DNA of 64,000 nt, from positions 45,047,631 to 45,111,630 of the forward strand of contig NW_020954585.1 in the NCBI RefSeq assembly GCF_900497805.2, given 5' to 3'. How positions within the stretch are numbered: position 1 is the first letter of the stretch; the number at the start of each line of letters is the position of its first letter. The position numbers and the translations under genes were made by a program. Below, piece by piece: positions 32,089-64,000 of this stretch. The stretch is from Vombatus ursinus (Eukaryota > Chordata > Mammalia > Diprotodontia > Vombatidae). The notes beneath the pieces are model-generated. The model was given only the letters and a program-made list of their open reading frames with translations. It did not search any database and was not told the DNA's origin.

Positions 32089-32491
32089 CTCTTGAATATC
32101 AGACCTCTAGCAAATCTCCTTATTTTATATATAAGGAATCTACCAATAACTTAATATGTGATCTTGGGTAAGTTACTGCTTTTTTGAAAGAAATGATTAC
32201 TAATAGCCAATGATTTGGGGAGATCCAGAGTTCTCTCCCTTTTTCAAAAGTCCTCATTTCAAGGATCAGCCTCTGAAGGACAGGACTGATGATAGAAAAT
32301 AGGATCTAGTGGCACGATACAGATCAGGATGACTGGAGATGGCCCCTGATGCAGTGGGAGACCTTGGCCTTTTTTTAAGTTAAGGCCTTTCCCAGATCTC
32401 AGTTTGACTGAGGTCACACCCATTCAGTGACTAAGTCTAGGTAAGAAACGAGGTAGAGAATGGCCTCTTTTACCTAGTCCTTCCTTCCTTT

Positions 32492-32635
32492 TTTTTTTTT
32501 CTTTTTGGTGAGGCAATGGGGGCAAGTGACTTGCCCAGGGTCACACAGCTAGTAAGTGTCAAATGTCTGAGGTCTCAGGTCCTCCTGACTCCAAGGCCAG
32601 AGCTCAATCCATTGTGCCGCCAGCTGCCCCCCTTC
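32492..32635 (-). mobile_element. WSINE1-like SINE
   Basis: Poly(T), GGTGAGGCAATGGGGGC and GCCAGCTGCCCCCC in reverse orientation, with CCTTCCTTC on both sides. Confidence 0.82.
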
Positions 32636-32729
32636 CTTCTTCCTCTCCTCTCTCTTCCCATCTGTTTTGGCCAGAAATCCTGAGGGTCTTCCCCTCCCAG
32701 ATTGACAAGGAATTTAATCTAAGTTGAAA

Positions 32730-33082
32730 CTTCAGCCTGTTGTGTTCTACTCAGGCTTGGTTAGGGGGATCCTTTGTATAGATTTCCCTGAGGCTGGGGG
32801 TGACTTGGAAGCAAATGCATGTCCCCCAGCCCCGCATTAGAATAAGTCTCTCTCTCTCATAATAATATTCATTCTCTCATAATTGTTGAACAATCAGAGT
32901 TGATTGCCACCCTCAGGAACACTCATTCTTCCAAGGGCATATAAACTGTGAGTATATCGCTATGAGGGGTCTTTGACATTCAGGAGTGTCACTGACCCTT
33001 TTATTGGTGATAGGCTAGCATTAATTATTAATAAAATGATTAATTATCCAGAAATTGTCTCTCAAACTTTTCAAACATCACA
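32730..33082 (+). mobile_element. Possible LTR fragment of an old endogenous retrovirus
   Basis: A TATAAA at about 32940 and an AATAAA at about 33031 are followed by about 50 bp ending in CATCACA. The layout resembles an LTR but its 5' end is unclear and no partner was seen. A degraded fossil if real. Confidence 0.25.
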
Positions 33083-33154
33083 ATTTCCCCCTTTGTTAAA
33101 TGAAGACAGTATTAATTAAGAATTAATTAATTATCTTTAAGGTCCCTCCTAGCT

Positions 33155-33560
33155 CTAGAATTCTACAAAATCAAGGCTAAAGTCCTTATTTTGGCTTTCA
33201 AGGCCCTTCATAAACTGGTCTCATATTATTCCCCTTCATTTAGGCTTGTCTCCTCAATGTCTCCCATAGATAACAAGGTCATTTCCACCTGTACACCTTT
33301 GCTCAGACCTGCAAGGCTGCCCAAACCCACGCCTATTTTGAGTCCTAAGCATCTATCAGGATCTAGGCCAATTCCCACTGCTTCAGTAAAGCCTTCTCTG
33401 ACATTAGTACTCATTGATCTTGTCTCTGAATCCGTACCACACAAGCCACACTACTTAGCTTAGTGATGAACTCTTCTTTGATTATTTTACATCAGCCTTG
33501 TTTCCCGAACAAGCCGGCAGGCTCTTTAAAAGCAGGGGTCCCATTGCTTTTCCTCCTTCT
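33155..33560 (+). mobile_element. L2-type LINE 3' end
   Basis: TTCAAGGCCCTTCATAAACT, TCAGTAAAGCCTTCTCTGAC and CAGGCTCTTTAAAAGCAGGG. An open frame of 90 codons here is chance readthrough of the LINE. Confidence 0.65.
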
Positions 33561-35105
33561 TGACTTTTCTGTAGACTGTGACCCTGCAGGCAATCCTCTT
33601 CTCCTTGATACTCTCTCTCTCTAGGTTTTTGTGACACTGCTCTCTCTTGGTTTTCCTCCTACCTGTATGATCAAGCTTTCTTCATTTCCTTTGCTGAAAA
33701 CTCATCCATGTCATGCCTGCTAACAGAGGGAATCCTCCAAGACTCTGTCCTGGGTCCTCTTCTCTTCTCCCTCTAATGTTTCTCTTGTTCATCTCATCAG
33801 CTCCCAAGGTTTCAATGATCATCTCTATGTAGATGACTTAGATATGTTTGTACAATTCTAACCTCTCTACTGACCGCTAGTCTTGCCTATTAGACATCTT
33901 GAACTGGATGCCCTGTAGAAGTATTAAACTCAACATGTCCAAAATGGAACTCATCTTTTCTACCAAATTTCCCCCTCTTCCTAACTTCTCTGTTACTGTA
34001 AAAGGCACCATCATCCTCTCAGTCACCTAGATTCACAATATGGGTGTCGTTCTTCCTCCCCCCGGCCCACCCTCCTTCCTTAACAATATACAATGTATTG
34101 CCATGCCATGATGATTTTTTTACCAATGTTTCTCCTACCTGCCCAGCTCGATCCTCTCCTCTGATACTGCCATCATCCTGGTACAAGCTCTCATCCCTTC
34201 ATATCCGGACAATTACAATAGCCTGTTGGTTGGTCTCCCTACCTCCTCTCACCCACTTCAGTCCACCATCCACTTGTCAAAGTGATCTTCTTAAAATGAG
34301 TCTGATTATGTCACCCCTTATTCAGGAAACTCCAGTGGCTTCTGATTGCCTCCAGAATCAAATATAAAATTCTCTGTTTAGAATTCAAAGCCCTTCATAA
34401 GCTGGTCCCTTCCTACCTTTCCAATAGGTGGTGGCCAGTAGGATCATCTTACACTTTATTCATGTACTCTACAATCTGATGACACTGACCTCCTTGCTGT
34501 TCCTAGAACAATAAACTCCATCTCCAAACTCTGTTGGCATTTTCACTCTTGCCCTTGACTGGAATGCCCTCCTTCCTCCTTTCTGCCTTCTGGCTTCCAC
34601 CAGATCTAATACCTCACTTTCTATGAGAAGCCTTTCCTCTTCCCCCTTAAGGCTGGTGCCTTCCCTTTGTTGATTTGCTCTAGTTTATCCTGTAGATAGC
34701 TTGTTTCTGTGGGGCAGCTAGGTGGCTCAGTGGATAGAGCACCAGGTCTAGAGTCAGAAAGACTTGAGTTCAAATCCAGCCTCAGACACTTACTAGCTGT
34801 GTGAACCTGGGCAAGTCACTTAACCCTGTTTGATCAGTTTCCTCATTTGTAAAATAAGCTGGAGAAGGACATGGCAAACTACTCCAGTATCTTTGCCAAG
34901 AAAACCCTAAATGGGGTAATGAGGAATCAAACACAACTGAAACAGCACAACAAAACTTGTTTGTACATAGTAGTTTTTATGTTATCTCCCTCATTAGACT
35001 GTGAGCTCCTTGAGAGCTGGGACTGTTTTTTGCTTTTTTTTTTTTTTGCATCCCTAGTGTTTAGTCCAGTGCCTGGCACCCAGTAGGCATTTCATAAATG
35101 TTGAC
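33561..35105 (+). mobile_element. L2/CR1-clade LINE, part of ORF2 and 3' UTR
   Basis: A CATCTCTATGTAGATGAC block at about 33818 decodes as HLYVDD, the RT active-site region. CATGTCCAAAATGGAACTCA, GACAATTACAATAGCCTG, AAACTCCAGTGGCTTCTGA and the 3' tail TTAGACTGTGAGCTCCTTGA with GTGCCTGGCACCCAGTAGG complete it. A MAR1 at 34711-34957 splits the tail. Confidence 0.72.
34711..34957 (+). mobile_element. MAR1 SINE inserted in an L2
   Basis: GGGGCAGCTAGGTGGCTCAG to CACAACTGAAACAGCACAAC. CTTGTTT flanks it, and the L2 3' end resumes after it. Confidence 0.86.
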
Positions 35106-35663
35106 AAGGATGCTGAGAGATGAGAGAATGCAGTGAATGCAACAAAGATGAAACTTTTTTCCTTCAGGGAACAGATGGTGGTCCATTTTGGCTAGATCAC
35201 CAGTTGCCTGAAATGTGTAATGTGAAATAATGAGGGAAAAGGAGGTGCGGAAGAACTTAAACATTGGACTGAGGAGTTTGGATTTAATCTTAGTGATAAT
35301 ATGGAGACATTGAAGACTTTTGAGCAGAGGAAGAACATGGTCAGACCTGTGCCTTAGGCAAAATTTGAAAACTTAATTCTCCTGGTTTGACTGTTTTACC
35401 TGAGGCTTTAATCTTTCATTCTAACAGAAGCCTCTTGCTATCACACAATACCTTCATGTCATTAAAATTATGGACATTTATTTTAGCAGCTGTGTACAGA
35501 ATAGCTGGGGGGCAGGGGGAAGAGACTGTAAGCAGGGAGGTAAATAATTATATTCCAGTAAGAGGTGAACAGGGGCCTGAATTAGGCTTGGGATTGTGAA
35601 TGGAAAGAAGTCAATAGATGTAAGAGATGTTATGGAGGTAGATTTTCTCAACCTAGAAAAGGA
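35106..35663. other. Old repeat pieces
   Basis: About 35250-35350 (GGAGTTTGGATTTAATCTTA, TTTTGAGCAGAGGAAG, ATGGTCAGACCTG) and about 35600-35640 belong to the same old repeat as 14690. The rest is not assigned. Confidence 0.4.
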
Positions 35664-36459
35664 CAGATTTATTTGTTAAACTGTGTCAAACTGGATTCAA
35701 TGACTAAGCTGATTTATCCATTTGTACAGAATTGGTGTCCTGAAATGCCTTTCACTTTGGTAAGGTAGAATGCTGCATGCTAAATGGCTGGCTAAATATA
35801 TAATGTATTGTTGACCAATAACAAAAGTCAGCAGCCATAATGCACAAAATACATTCTGGGTGCATGCCAACATGGCTACAGATGAATGTAGGGAATGTTT
35901 AAAATAGCTCACAAGCAGAATCAGAACAACAATATACACATTATGACTACCAAAACAATCTAGTATTTAGTACAATATTTGCCCAAGATTGAAAAGTAAG
36001 GAAAGGAATACAGAGCAAATACAATGCCATTGTTATTATTTTGTTAAAACTCAGCTACTTTTCCTTTTAATCAAAATATAGTTTGGAATTTACAGTACAA
36101 TTTCACTCACTTTGCTTCTCACTCATTTTCGCTGACGCTTGAGTTTATGATTCTCTAATAAAAAAAAAAGAAAAGGCTGACCCTTCTGAAAAAATTTCCA
36201 AGCTTTTAAAGAAATTAGCATGAATGCCACACAGAAAACCACGAGATAGTGCCTGCATATGGAACAAGTCATCTGATGTTCCAAGAACAATATGGAATGC
36301 TTTCTTTGTGTTCTCATAATACAAACTTAACCTAATTCCCTTAAATAAGGTTTCAATACACACTTGAATACTTACTCCTGGCTAGACAACTGCTGTTACT
36401 CCCCATCTCTTGGGGTCAGTTGCCTTGAAAGAGCTATTTCTACCAGTAAAAATAAAGAT

Positions 36460-36662
36460 TTGTGTGGGATAGTGGAAAAAAAAAGCCTTTAATATGGATT
36501 TAAGAGACCTGAGTTTGAATCCTATTTCTGACATTCCCTTAAACATATTATTTCACCTTTGGTTTTTCAACCGGTCATAATGAAGTGAGTGTAGGATACC
36601 TATCTCAGAGGCCTGCTGTGAAAAAGTACTTAGTTAAATTTAAAGCGCTTCATAAGAGTTAA
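36460..36662 (+). mobile_element. CORE-SINE
   Basis: AAGAGACCTGAGTTTGAATC, a 3' part with TACTTAGTTAAATTTAAAGC and GCTTCATAAGAG. Diverged. Confidence 0.55.
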
Positions 36663-36719
36663 TTCAAATTATGGGAACTTTAGAGATGTGGAAGGAGTTT
36701 TAGAAGGGAGAACCTTAAA

Positions 36720-36870
36720 ACAGACTACAGAACATTAGAACAGAAGGGATTCTAGGGACCATTTAGGTCAAACCCCTAATTTTATAGATGAAGACACATT
36801 TGCAATGACAAGGTCTTATTCAGCTGCCAAAGCAAGATCACAGCTGTGAGATCTATTTCCTTTGGATGCC
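36720..36870 (-). mobile_element. MIR fragment
   Basis: GGGATTCTAGGGACCATTTA and CCCTAATTTTATAGATGAAG, reversed. Confidence 0.5.
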
Positions 36871-37599
36871 ATCCACAGGGGCCACCAATGTCCCAGAATT
36901 CTAGATTTCAACATAGTTACATATTAATTAAAATGCTCCAAATAATCTGTATATGAGGCATTTCAGGAGTCTGGGCTGCTATGGAATTAACTGCCAGGTA
37001 ACATGGCATTATGGGACTTCTCCCATCATAAATCGAAGTTTCTGACCAATGCCGCTCTCTAACATTCGAGTCTTCACTCCCATGTCCACTTCTGGTCAAT
37101 TCCATCTACATGACTGAACCCATGTCACTTTACCACTTTGAGCATCAGTCTCTTTATATGTAAAACAAGAGAACTAGGATAATTGGCTGCCAGTTCTATA
37201 GGGGGAAGGGCTTTTTCTCTAGGTTGTAAACGTGCAACCACATTCACCTTTCATTTATTGCTGCATTCCGTAGAGTCAATGATACATGATTATTCAGTCA
37301 GTCATTTAGCATGCAACAATCTACCCGACCAAACGTGAAAGGCATTTCAGGACACCAGTTCTGTAGAGATGGATGAATCAGCTTAGTCATCAAATCCAGT
37401 TTGACACAGTTTAACAAATAAGCCTGTTTTTTATGATTCCAACCTGTTTCACTCTCAGGCTAGATGGTTAATTATCTGCCCTGCTCCTTGTGGATATTTG
37501 ATCCTTTCTGTCTATGCTCTTAGTATCATTTCCAGGACTGAAAGGGTCATCTCAGAAGTTAGCTGCTCCCCTAGATTCCATGGCCAGAAAGCCTTCAAT

Positions 37600-37725
37600 G
37601 TTTTGGTTTGAAGAATATTGGGCAAGTCAGTTCCCCTACTTGTGGCCTGTTTCCTCATCTATAAATTAATAGAATTGGACTATTTAACTTTTAAAGTACC
37701 TTCCATTTCTAAGGTTTCAAGTCCT
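37600..37725 (+). mobile_element. MIR fragment
   Basis: TTGGGCAAGTCAGTTCCCC, TGTTTCCTCATCTATAAATT and GTACCTTCCATTTCTAAGG. Confidence 0.6.
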
Positions 37726-38184
37726 TCTTACCTCAGCCAGTGTCTTTTTGCTCCCTTGCCTTGACTTATTCCAACAGCCTTCTAAAAAATCCTGCTAATC
37801 ACTTTCCTTTTGACTAAGCTAATATCCTTCCTTCGTCCTTCTTTTCGAAGTAGTTTTGTTTATTTGTTTAACTTCCTCTTCCACTAGGCACATTAGCCTT
37901 TTTCCATCAACATACTTAAAGATATATTTAACCTACAGGGGAAAGAATACAATTATAATACACATAATTGGGTAGAGGGTGATAAGGGGCAAAAAAGGAA
38001 GCCAAGGAAGTGAGAAGGTAGAGATAAGGAGGGAGAATACAGCAAGGGAGACAGTCAGAGAAAACACCCAGAGCCAAGAGATGGAGTGCCTTGTTTGTTG
38101 AACAGCACTGGATCAAAGAGTATGTGTGGGTGGGTAAGGTATAAGAAGACTGCAAAGGTAGGAGGGACTGGGTTATGAGTTTGT

Positions 38185-38334
38185 TTTTTTTTTGTTTTTT
38201 GGTGAGGCAATTGGAGTTAAGTGACTTGCCCAGGGTCACACAGCTAGTAAGTATAAAGTCTAAGGCTGGATTTGAACTCAGGTCCTCCTGACTCCAAGTT
38301 TGGAGCTCTCTCTACTATGCCACCTAGCTGTCCC
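38185..38334 (-). mobile_element. WSINE1-like SINE in a nested repeat cluster
   Basis: GGTGAGGCAATTGGAG to GCCACCTAGCTGTCC in reverse. GGTTATGA flanks it (38174 and 38337). Confidence 0.85.
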
Positions 38335-38337
38335 TAG

Positions 38338-38505
38338 GTTATGATTTCTTGAAAGATGATGTCTAGGCTCCTTTTTTGATCATGGCTTTCAGGTAATCCA
38401 GTAATTCTAAAATTATCTCTCCTGGATCTATTTTCCAGGTCAGTTGTTCTTCCAATGAGATATTTCACATTGTCTTCTATTTTTTCATTCTTTTGGTTTT
38501 GTTTG
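38338..38505 (-). mobile_element. L1/HAL1 ORF1 fragment
   Basis: On the minus strand it reads TDLENRSRRDNFRITGLPES and HDQKRSLDIIFQEI, the start of the ORF1 RRM domain found also in the HAL1 at 29756. It is a short isolated fragment inside an older repeat. Confidence 0.8.
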
Positions 38506-38645
38506 AGAGGGACTAGGTTATGAAGGGCTTTGAATGCCAAACAGAGGATTTTATATTCAATCCTAGAGGCAATAAGGAGCCACTGATTGAGTAGGAGAAA
38601 TGACATGTTTCCTTCCAATGCTTCCTCTAGTCTGCCATTCTCCTT

Positions 38646-39110
38646 AACCTAGGAGGCACAGTAGCATAGCTTTGAAGATGCCCAAAGGTCTGGGCTAGTG
38701 CTGGGCAAACCATGGATGTGGAGGTTTCGATATAAATCTTTTATTTTCCAAAAGGGTGGCATTCTTCTTAGTAGGCGATTCCCTCCAGCACATTCAGGAA
38801 ATTTCATTGCCTACCTAGAGATCTCTCACAATGGCTAACTTGGACCCAAAGTAAGTCCCAAGCCTTATCCTAACCTTTGGGACAGTACTAGGTGCCCTTA
38901 GAATTCTGGTGTTGACACTAAGAGGCTGAGAATACAACTCGGTATTACAATCCTATTGCTTCAACATGACAATGAAAAGCACCCCACCAAACCAGATAAA
39001 GTTGTCCCCTCCATCAACCAACAATACAAATTAAACAAATTGATTCAGCACAGAAAAGTCATGAAAACTATCTACATTTCCTATATGACCAAAAGTTTTT
39101 CACTTAAATC
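38646..39110. other. Non-repetitive stretch
   Basis: I see nothing in it. Confidence 0.35.
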
Positions 39111-39189
39111 TAGAAGGTAGTGCAGTATAGTAGAAACAACACTGGACTTAGGAACCAGAAAACCTGAGATCAAATGCGGGCTGTCACTT

Positions 39190-39800
39190 AGCAGCTATGT
39201 GAATGTGGAGAGTGTATAGGGAGTTCAGGGAGGACTAGTACCTTTGAGCTAAGGGCTTGCTGAATCTTTTTCAAGGCTGCTCATCCTTCTTTGATGTCCA
39301 CCTTCACCCAACTCTCACCCGTGGCTCCAAGAAGATGTAGGAAGTGTAGCAGCCCCACTCCAGTAAAACCGTCTTGGTAGACAAACTAAACCAGGTCGAG
39401 GGTAACCAAGAGGCCTCAAACCCGTCAGTGAGTTGGAGAGCTGTCTAACCCAGGCATGTGAAGAATTCCCCTGGTTGAATGGGCATCTGAGAACAATGTG
39501 TTCCAAATGCCATGAAATCGGCTGAAGTGGAGAGTTAGAGCTTCGTCAGACATCAAAGATGCTAGGGTCACCTACTGAATCCCGGATCATTGCCAGTCTT
39601 CTTGATTTCTGTCTTGCCACTGGACTTCAATGACTCTGGAAGAGAAAGTGAGGCTAACAACTGTGCACAGCTCTGCTTTACTTCAATCTGATTCATGTGC
39701 AAGTCAAGATATCACTTCTCATCCACTATTTTACCCCAACATTGTGATGTGATTGATCCTCTTCAAAAATGGGTGAACAACATGTGAATGTGGACAAGTC
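39190..39800 (+). mobile_element. RTE-derived 3' region or RTE-mobilised SINE
   Basis: The tail ATGACTCTGGAAGAGAAAGT, GAGGCTAACAACTGTGCACA and CAAGTCAAGATATCACTTC occurs again at 25829-25930. It is typical of the 3' end of marsupial RTE elements and the SINEs they move. The body (AAACTAAACCAGGTCGAGGG, TCAGTGAGTTGGAGAGCTGT) is unusually CpG-rich for its surroundings. It could be a composite SINE. Confidence 0.55.
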
Positions 39801-39821
39801 CCTTAACTTTTCAGTCACACA

Positions 39822-39851
39822 TACACACGTATGTATGTATATATATATATT
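39822..39851 (+). repeat. GTAT/TA microsatellite
   Basis: ACGTATGTATGTATATATAT joins the RTE tail to the L1 3' end. Confidence 0.85.
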
Positions 39852-39859
39852 TTGTAGCA

Positions 39860-40335
39860 GTTCTTTTTTCCAAAGCACTGAAACCAAGGGGATAACCACC
39901 CATCAACTGAGGAACAGCTGAACAAATTACTGTATATGAATATAACAGAATATTATTTTTCTGTAAGAAATGATAAAGGGTATGGTTTCAAAGAAGTCTG
40001 GAAGACTGGTATGAATTGATGCAGATTAAGGTGAACCAGAAGAACATTTTAAACAATAACAATATTGTAAAGACAACAACTTTGAAAGATTTAAGAACTC
40101 TGGTTACCACAATGATTCCAGAAACCATGTGAAATGGGCTACCTACCGCCTGACACAGAAGTGATAAAACTCAAGGCGTATACTGAGACATAAATATTTC
40201 GGTTGGTCAATATAGGAATTATTTTTTACTGCATATATGTTTTAGTCCCCCCCCCACCAGTGGGATGACAGGAAATGGAATGGAGAAAAACAAAACAAAA
40301 CAGATTTTAGTTCACTGCAAAACAATATAATTAAA
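39860..40335 (+). mobile_element. L1 3' end
   Basis: Sequence such as CCCATCAACTGAGGAACAGC, TGAACAAATTACTGTATATG, GAATATTATTTTTCTGTAAG and GAACCAGAAGAACATT is the well-known end of marsupial L1 ORF2 and 3' UTR. It ends close to the ARPC1A cleavage site, in tail-to-tail orientation. Confidence 0.75.
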
Positions 40336-40394
40336 TTTTAAAAAATCACAAGACAAATACTTCCTGTATTTTTTTTAATTTTCCTAGCAGACAA

Positions 40395-40693
40395 TTTACA
40401 TAAAACCCCCTCTTTAATTTAGTGTGACAACTTCCCACAATAAACTACTTAAAAGAGCAGCTTTGGTCAAGAATGGAATGAAATAGCCAATCAAAAAGAC
40501 ATCACTGCTGATTTTTTTAAACCAAAACATTCACCAATTATTTTCAAAAAAAACAAAAACAAAAACAAAACAAAACATCCGCAAGGGATATTCTCTTAGT
40601 TTTGACTTGTGGTAGGGTCTTTCCTGTCTTCATGCAAATGCTGGAACTGCATTTTGTCAAGTGTCTGTCATGCTAGAGAATGGAAATACAGCT
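40395..40693 (-). other. ARPC1A: ARPC1A 3' UTR with candidate poly(A) signal
   Basis: The sequence after the stop codon on the minus strand is non-repetitive apart from a short (AAAAC)n tract at 40546-40576. An ATTAAA hexamer on the minus strand (plus-strand TTTAAT, 40413-40418) is followed by a G- and T-rich stretch, so cleavage is placed at about 40395. The end point is inferred. A second A-rich site near 40370 is an alternative. Confidence 0.5.
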
Positions 40694-62543
<21,850 letters not shown>

Positions 62544-62794
62544 CTGGTAGAAAGAATTTAATATATTGTTAACACACATAGAATAACAGTATTTTGGTTA
62601 ACAATTGATCAAATAAGATGATGTATGTAATTACTTTACAAACCTTAAATTGCTATATAAATGAGCTATTTTTTAAAAAGTGGAGGTGAAATTTATTTTT
62701 TCTTATCAAAGATGAAATATGAGAAATTCTGTTTATAAGGTCTTTTTAAAAAAATTTTTTAAGGAAGTGGACTGAAGAAAAGAATACAAATTTC

Positions 62795-62960
62795 TTTCTT
62801 TTTCTCTCTCTCTTTTTTTTTTTTGGTAAGGCAATTGGGGTTAAGTGACTTGCCCAGAGTCACACAGCTAATGAGTGTTATGTGTCTGAGGCCACATTTG
62901 AACTCAGGTCCTCCTGAATCCAGGGCCAGTACTCTATCCACTTCACCATCTAGCTGCCCC
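62795..62960 (-). mobile_element. WSINE1-like SINE with perfect 10-bp target duplication
   Basis: Reverse SINE with a long pyrimidine tail. TACAAATTTC is present at 62785-62794 and 62961-62970. Confidence 0.9.
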
Positions 62961-63287
62961 TACAAATTTCAATTAACATAATTTGGTTCTACTAAGTAAG
63001 ATATGGCAAAACCCATATGGATCTTAAACTTAAGTTTTAATAACAAGATGGAAAACCCCTGAACTAGAACAAAATCTATTAAAAATACATATAAAGTACT
63101 ATTATATACACATTAAAATACTATTAATTTATATTGGTTTTCTTTTTAAAGTTAAAGTTGTTGGATTGAACTTTCATTTGGCTAAAGGTACTTCTCAATA
63201 TGATTCTTAATATTAGTTTTAGGATTTCAATATACAGTTTAAGACTTCTGTATGTTTAAGCCATTGTGATAATTATAACTACTCCTT

Positions 63288-63288
63288 A

Positions 63289-63324
<36 letters not shown>

Positions 63325-63362
63325 TTCTATATATATATATACACACACATATATATATAAAA
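63288..63362 (+). repeat. (TA)n/(TG)n compound microsatellite
   Basis: Two TA runs separated by GTATGTGTGTGTG and CACACACATA. Able to form cruciform-type pairing between halves. Confidence 0.9.
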
Positions 63363-64000
63363 TCTTGGGTAACATAAAGGTCCTTTTTGCACAATTAAGA
63401 TATCATTAAGACCTACACCCAAAGACTTAGGTCAACCATCTAAGGATTCTCTATACCCAGATACTTGCTTTTTTCTACATATAACTGTCATAAATTTTAT
63501 AAAGCTGAAGTTTTCAAATGGCAAAAATTAAATTCAACAACTTTTACTAAGTCATTTGAAATAAGGGGAATGAGACTCTGTATCTTTATCCTCTAAGTAG
63601 AGAACTCAAAATATTTAAATACTTCTGCAAAATGGATGTAATTATTTTTAGATGAGAAAATAAGAATAAAAGAAGAGACAGCATTAAGTCTCTGTGAAAC
63701 AATCAGAAAATAAAGGAGGTCCTAAATATCAAATCCTAGCATGCACTCTAAAGGGTCTACATTGAAATAACTGAAATAAGTGCTCACTTCTAGCTAGCTC
63801 TTGGGCTAAAAGGAAGGGAAGAACAAGGGTTTAATCAGGAGAAATAAAGATAACCCAGATTGTGATCAATTGTGTGTAAAATAAGACGCAATATGGTACT
63901 GAGAGAGGGCCTAAAAAATAAACTAAATGTCTTAACAGCCTCCAGATTGCTGTTTGGAAGCTCTGGGCTCAGAGGAACAGCTAATACTTCAGGCAATAAA

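Larger units (their letters stand above)
35664..37426. repeat. Pair of about 150-bp inverted repeats bounding 1.5 kb
   Basis: Left copy 35664-35815 and right copy 37275-37426 are reverse complements at roughly 85-90% by eye. Shared blocks include TTATTTGTTAAAC, TGTGTCAAACTGGATT, GGTGTCCTGAAATGCCTTTC and GCATGCTAAATG. The outermost bases read CAG in both directions. No target duplication was seen. The arms are either long terminal repeats of an old DNA transposon or two opposed copies of an unnamed repeat. The interior is AT-rich with MIR copies at about 36460-36660 and 36720-36870. Confidence 0.7.
38020..38645 (+). repeat. Old repeat (as at 14690) split by a SINE and an L1 fragment
   Basis: Segments 38020-38184 and 38506-38645 (GTTATGAAGGGCTTTGAATG, CAAACAGAGGATTTTATATT, AATAAGGAGCCACTGATTG) belong together. 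Between them lie a reverse WSINE1 and a reverse L1 ORF1 fragment. GGTTATGA appears at 38174, 38337 and 38518, so two successive insertions are likely. Confidence 0.6.
62544..64000 (-). other. ARPC1A: Partial ARPC1A intron running off the window
   Basis: This stretch contains a WSINE1 copy at 62795-62960 and a TA/TG simple repeat at 63285-63360, but no exon resembling the N-terminal MSLHQFLLEP sequence. The start exon must therefore lie beyond 64000. Confidence 0.7.

Noticed and set aside
33191-33463. 90-codon plus-strand frame
   Set aside because: It lies wholly in an L2 3' end.
62544-64000. ARPC1A start-codon exon
   Set aside because: No MSLHQFLLEP- or HAWNRDRT-like reverse-strand sequence is present.

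Overview
This window is mammalian nuclear DNA, almost certainly from a marsupial. It is CpG-poor and crowded with marsupial-type interspersed repeats: tRNA-derived WSINE1/SINE1-like SINEs, MAR1 SINEs with an RTE-like tail, MIR/THER CORE-SINEs, a HAL1 (half-L1) element, RTE, L1, L2 and L3/CR1 LINE remnants, and several hAT and mariner miniature elements. I cannot name the species from sequence alone. A run of 10 N sits inside a GAA tract at 9529-9538.

The one clear protein-coding gene is ARPC1A (actin-related protein 2/3 complex subunit 1A), on the minus strand in the right part of the window. Eight consecutive coding exons (62439-62543, 57296-57518, 52482-52589, 47266-47478, 45180-45255, 44767-44960, 42038-42128, 40694-40732) have GT-AG splice sites and compatible phases. 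They encode residue 22 (part) to residue 370 and the stop. The start-codon exon and promoter lie beyond position 64000. The 3' UTR runs to about 40395, where an old L1 3' end on the opposite strand lies just beyond it.

Left of ARPC1A there is no recognisable coding exon. At 16155-16500 a local CpG-enriched patch carries an ETS-type site and ends, on the minus strand, in a strong splice donor. In other mammals ARPC1B follows ARPC1A in the same orientation, so this is my candidate for the ARPC1B promoter and noncoding first exon; its coding exons would lie beyond position 1. This is inference.

The rest is intergenic or intronic sequence built from nested repeats. Notable items are a 1.23-kb hAT transposon with a perfect 8-bp target duplication and a BED-finger fossil (23949-25178); a related 181-bp MITE 48 bp from an ARPC1A exon; an 80-bp mariner MITE; a near full-length 7SL RNA pseudogene antisense to ARPC1A (60975-61252); a 55-bp inverted, templated insertion inside a MAR1 SINE (21931-21985, source 22297-22351); and a pair of about 150-bp inverted repeats 1.5 kb apart (35664-35815 and 37275-37426). 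I found no CRISPR array, no operon and no evidence of a wholly new functional system; the most unusual signals are mutational and transposon-related.
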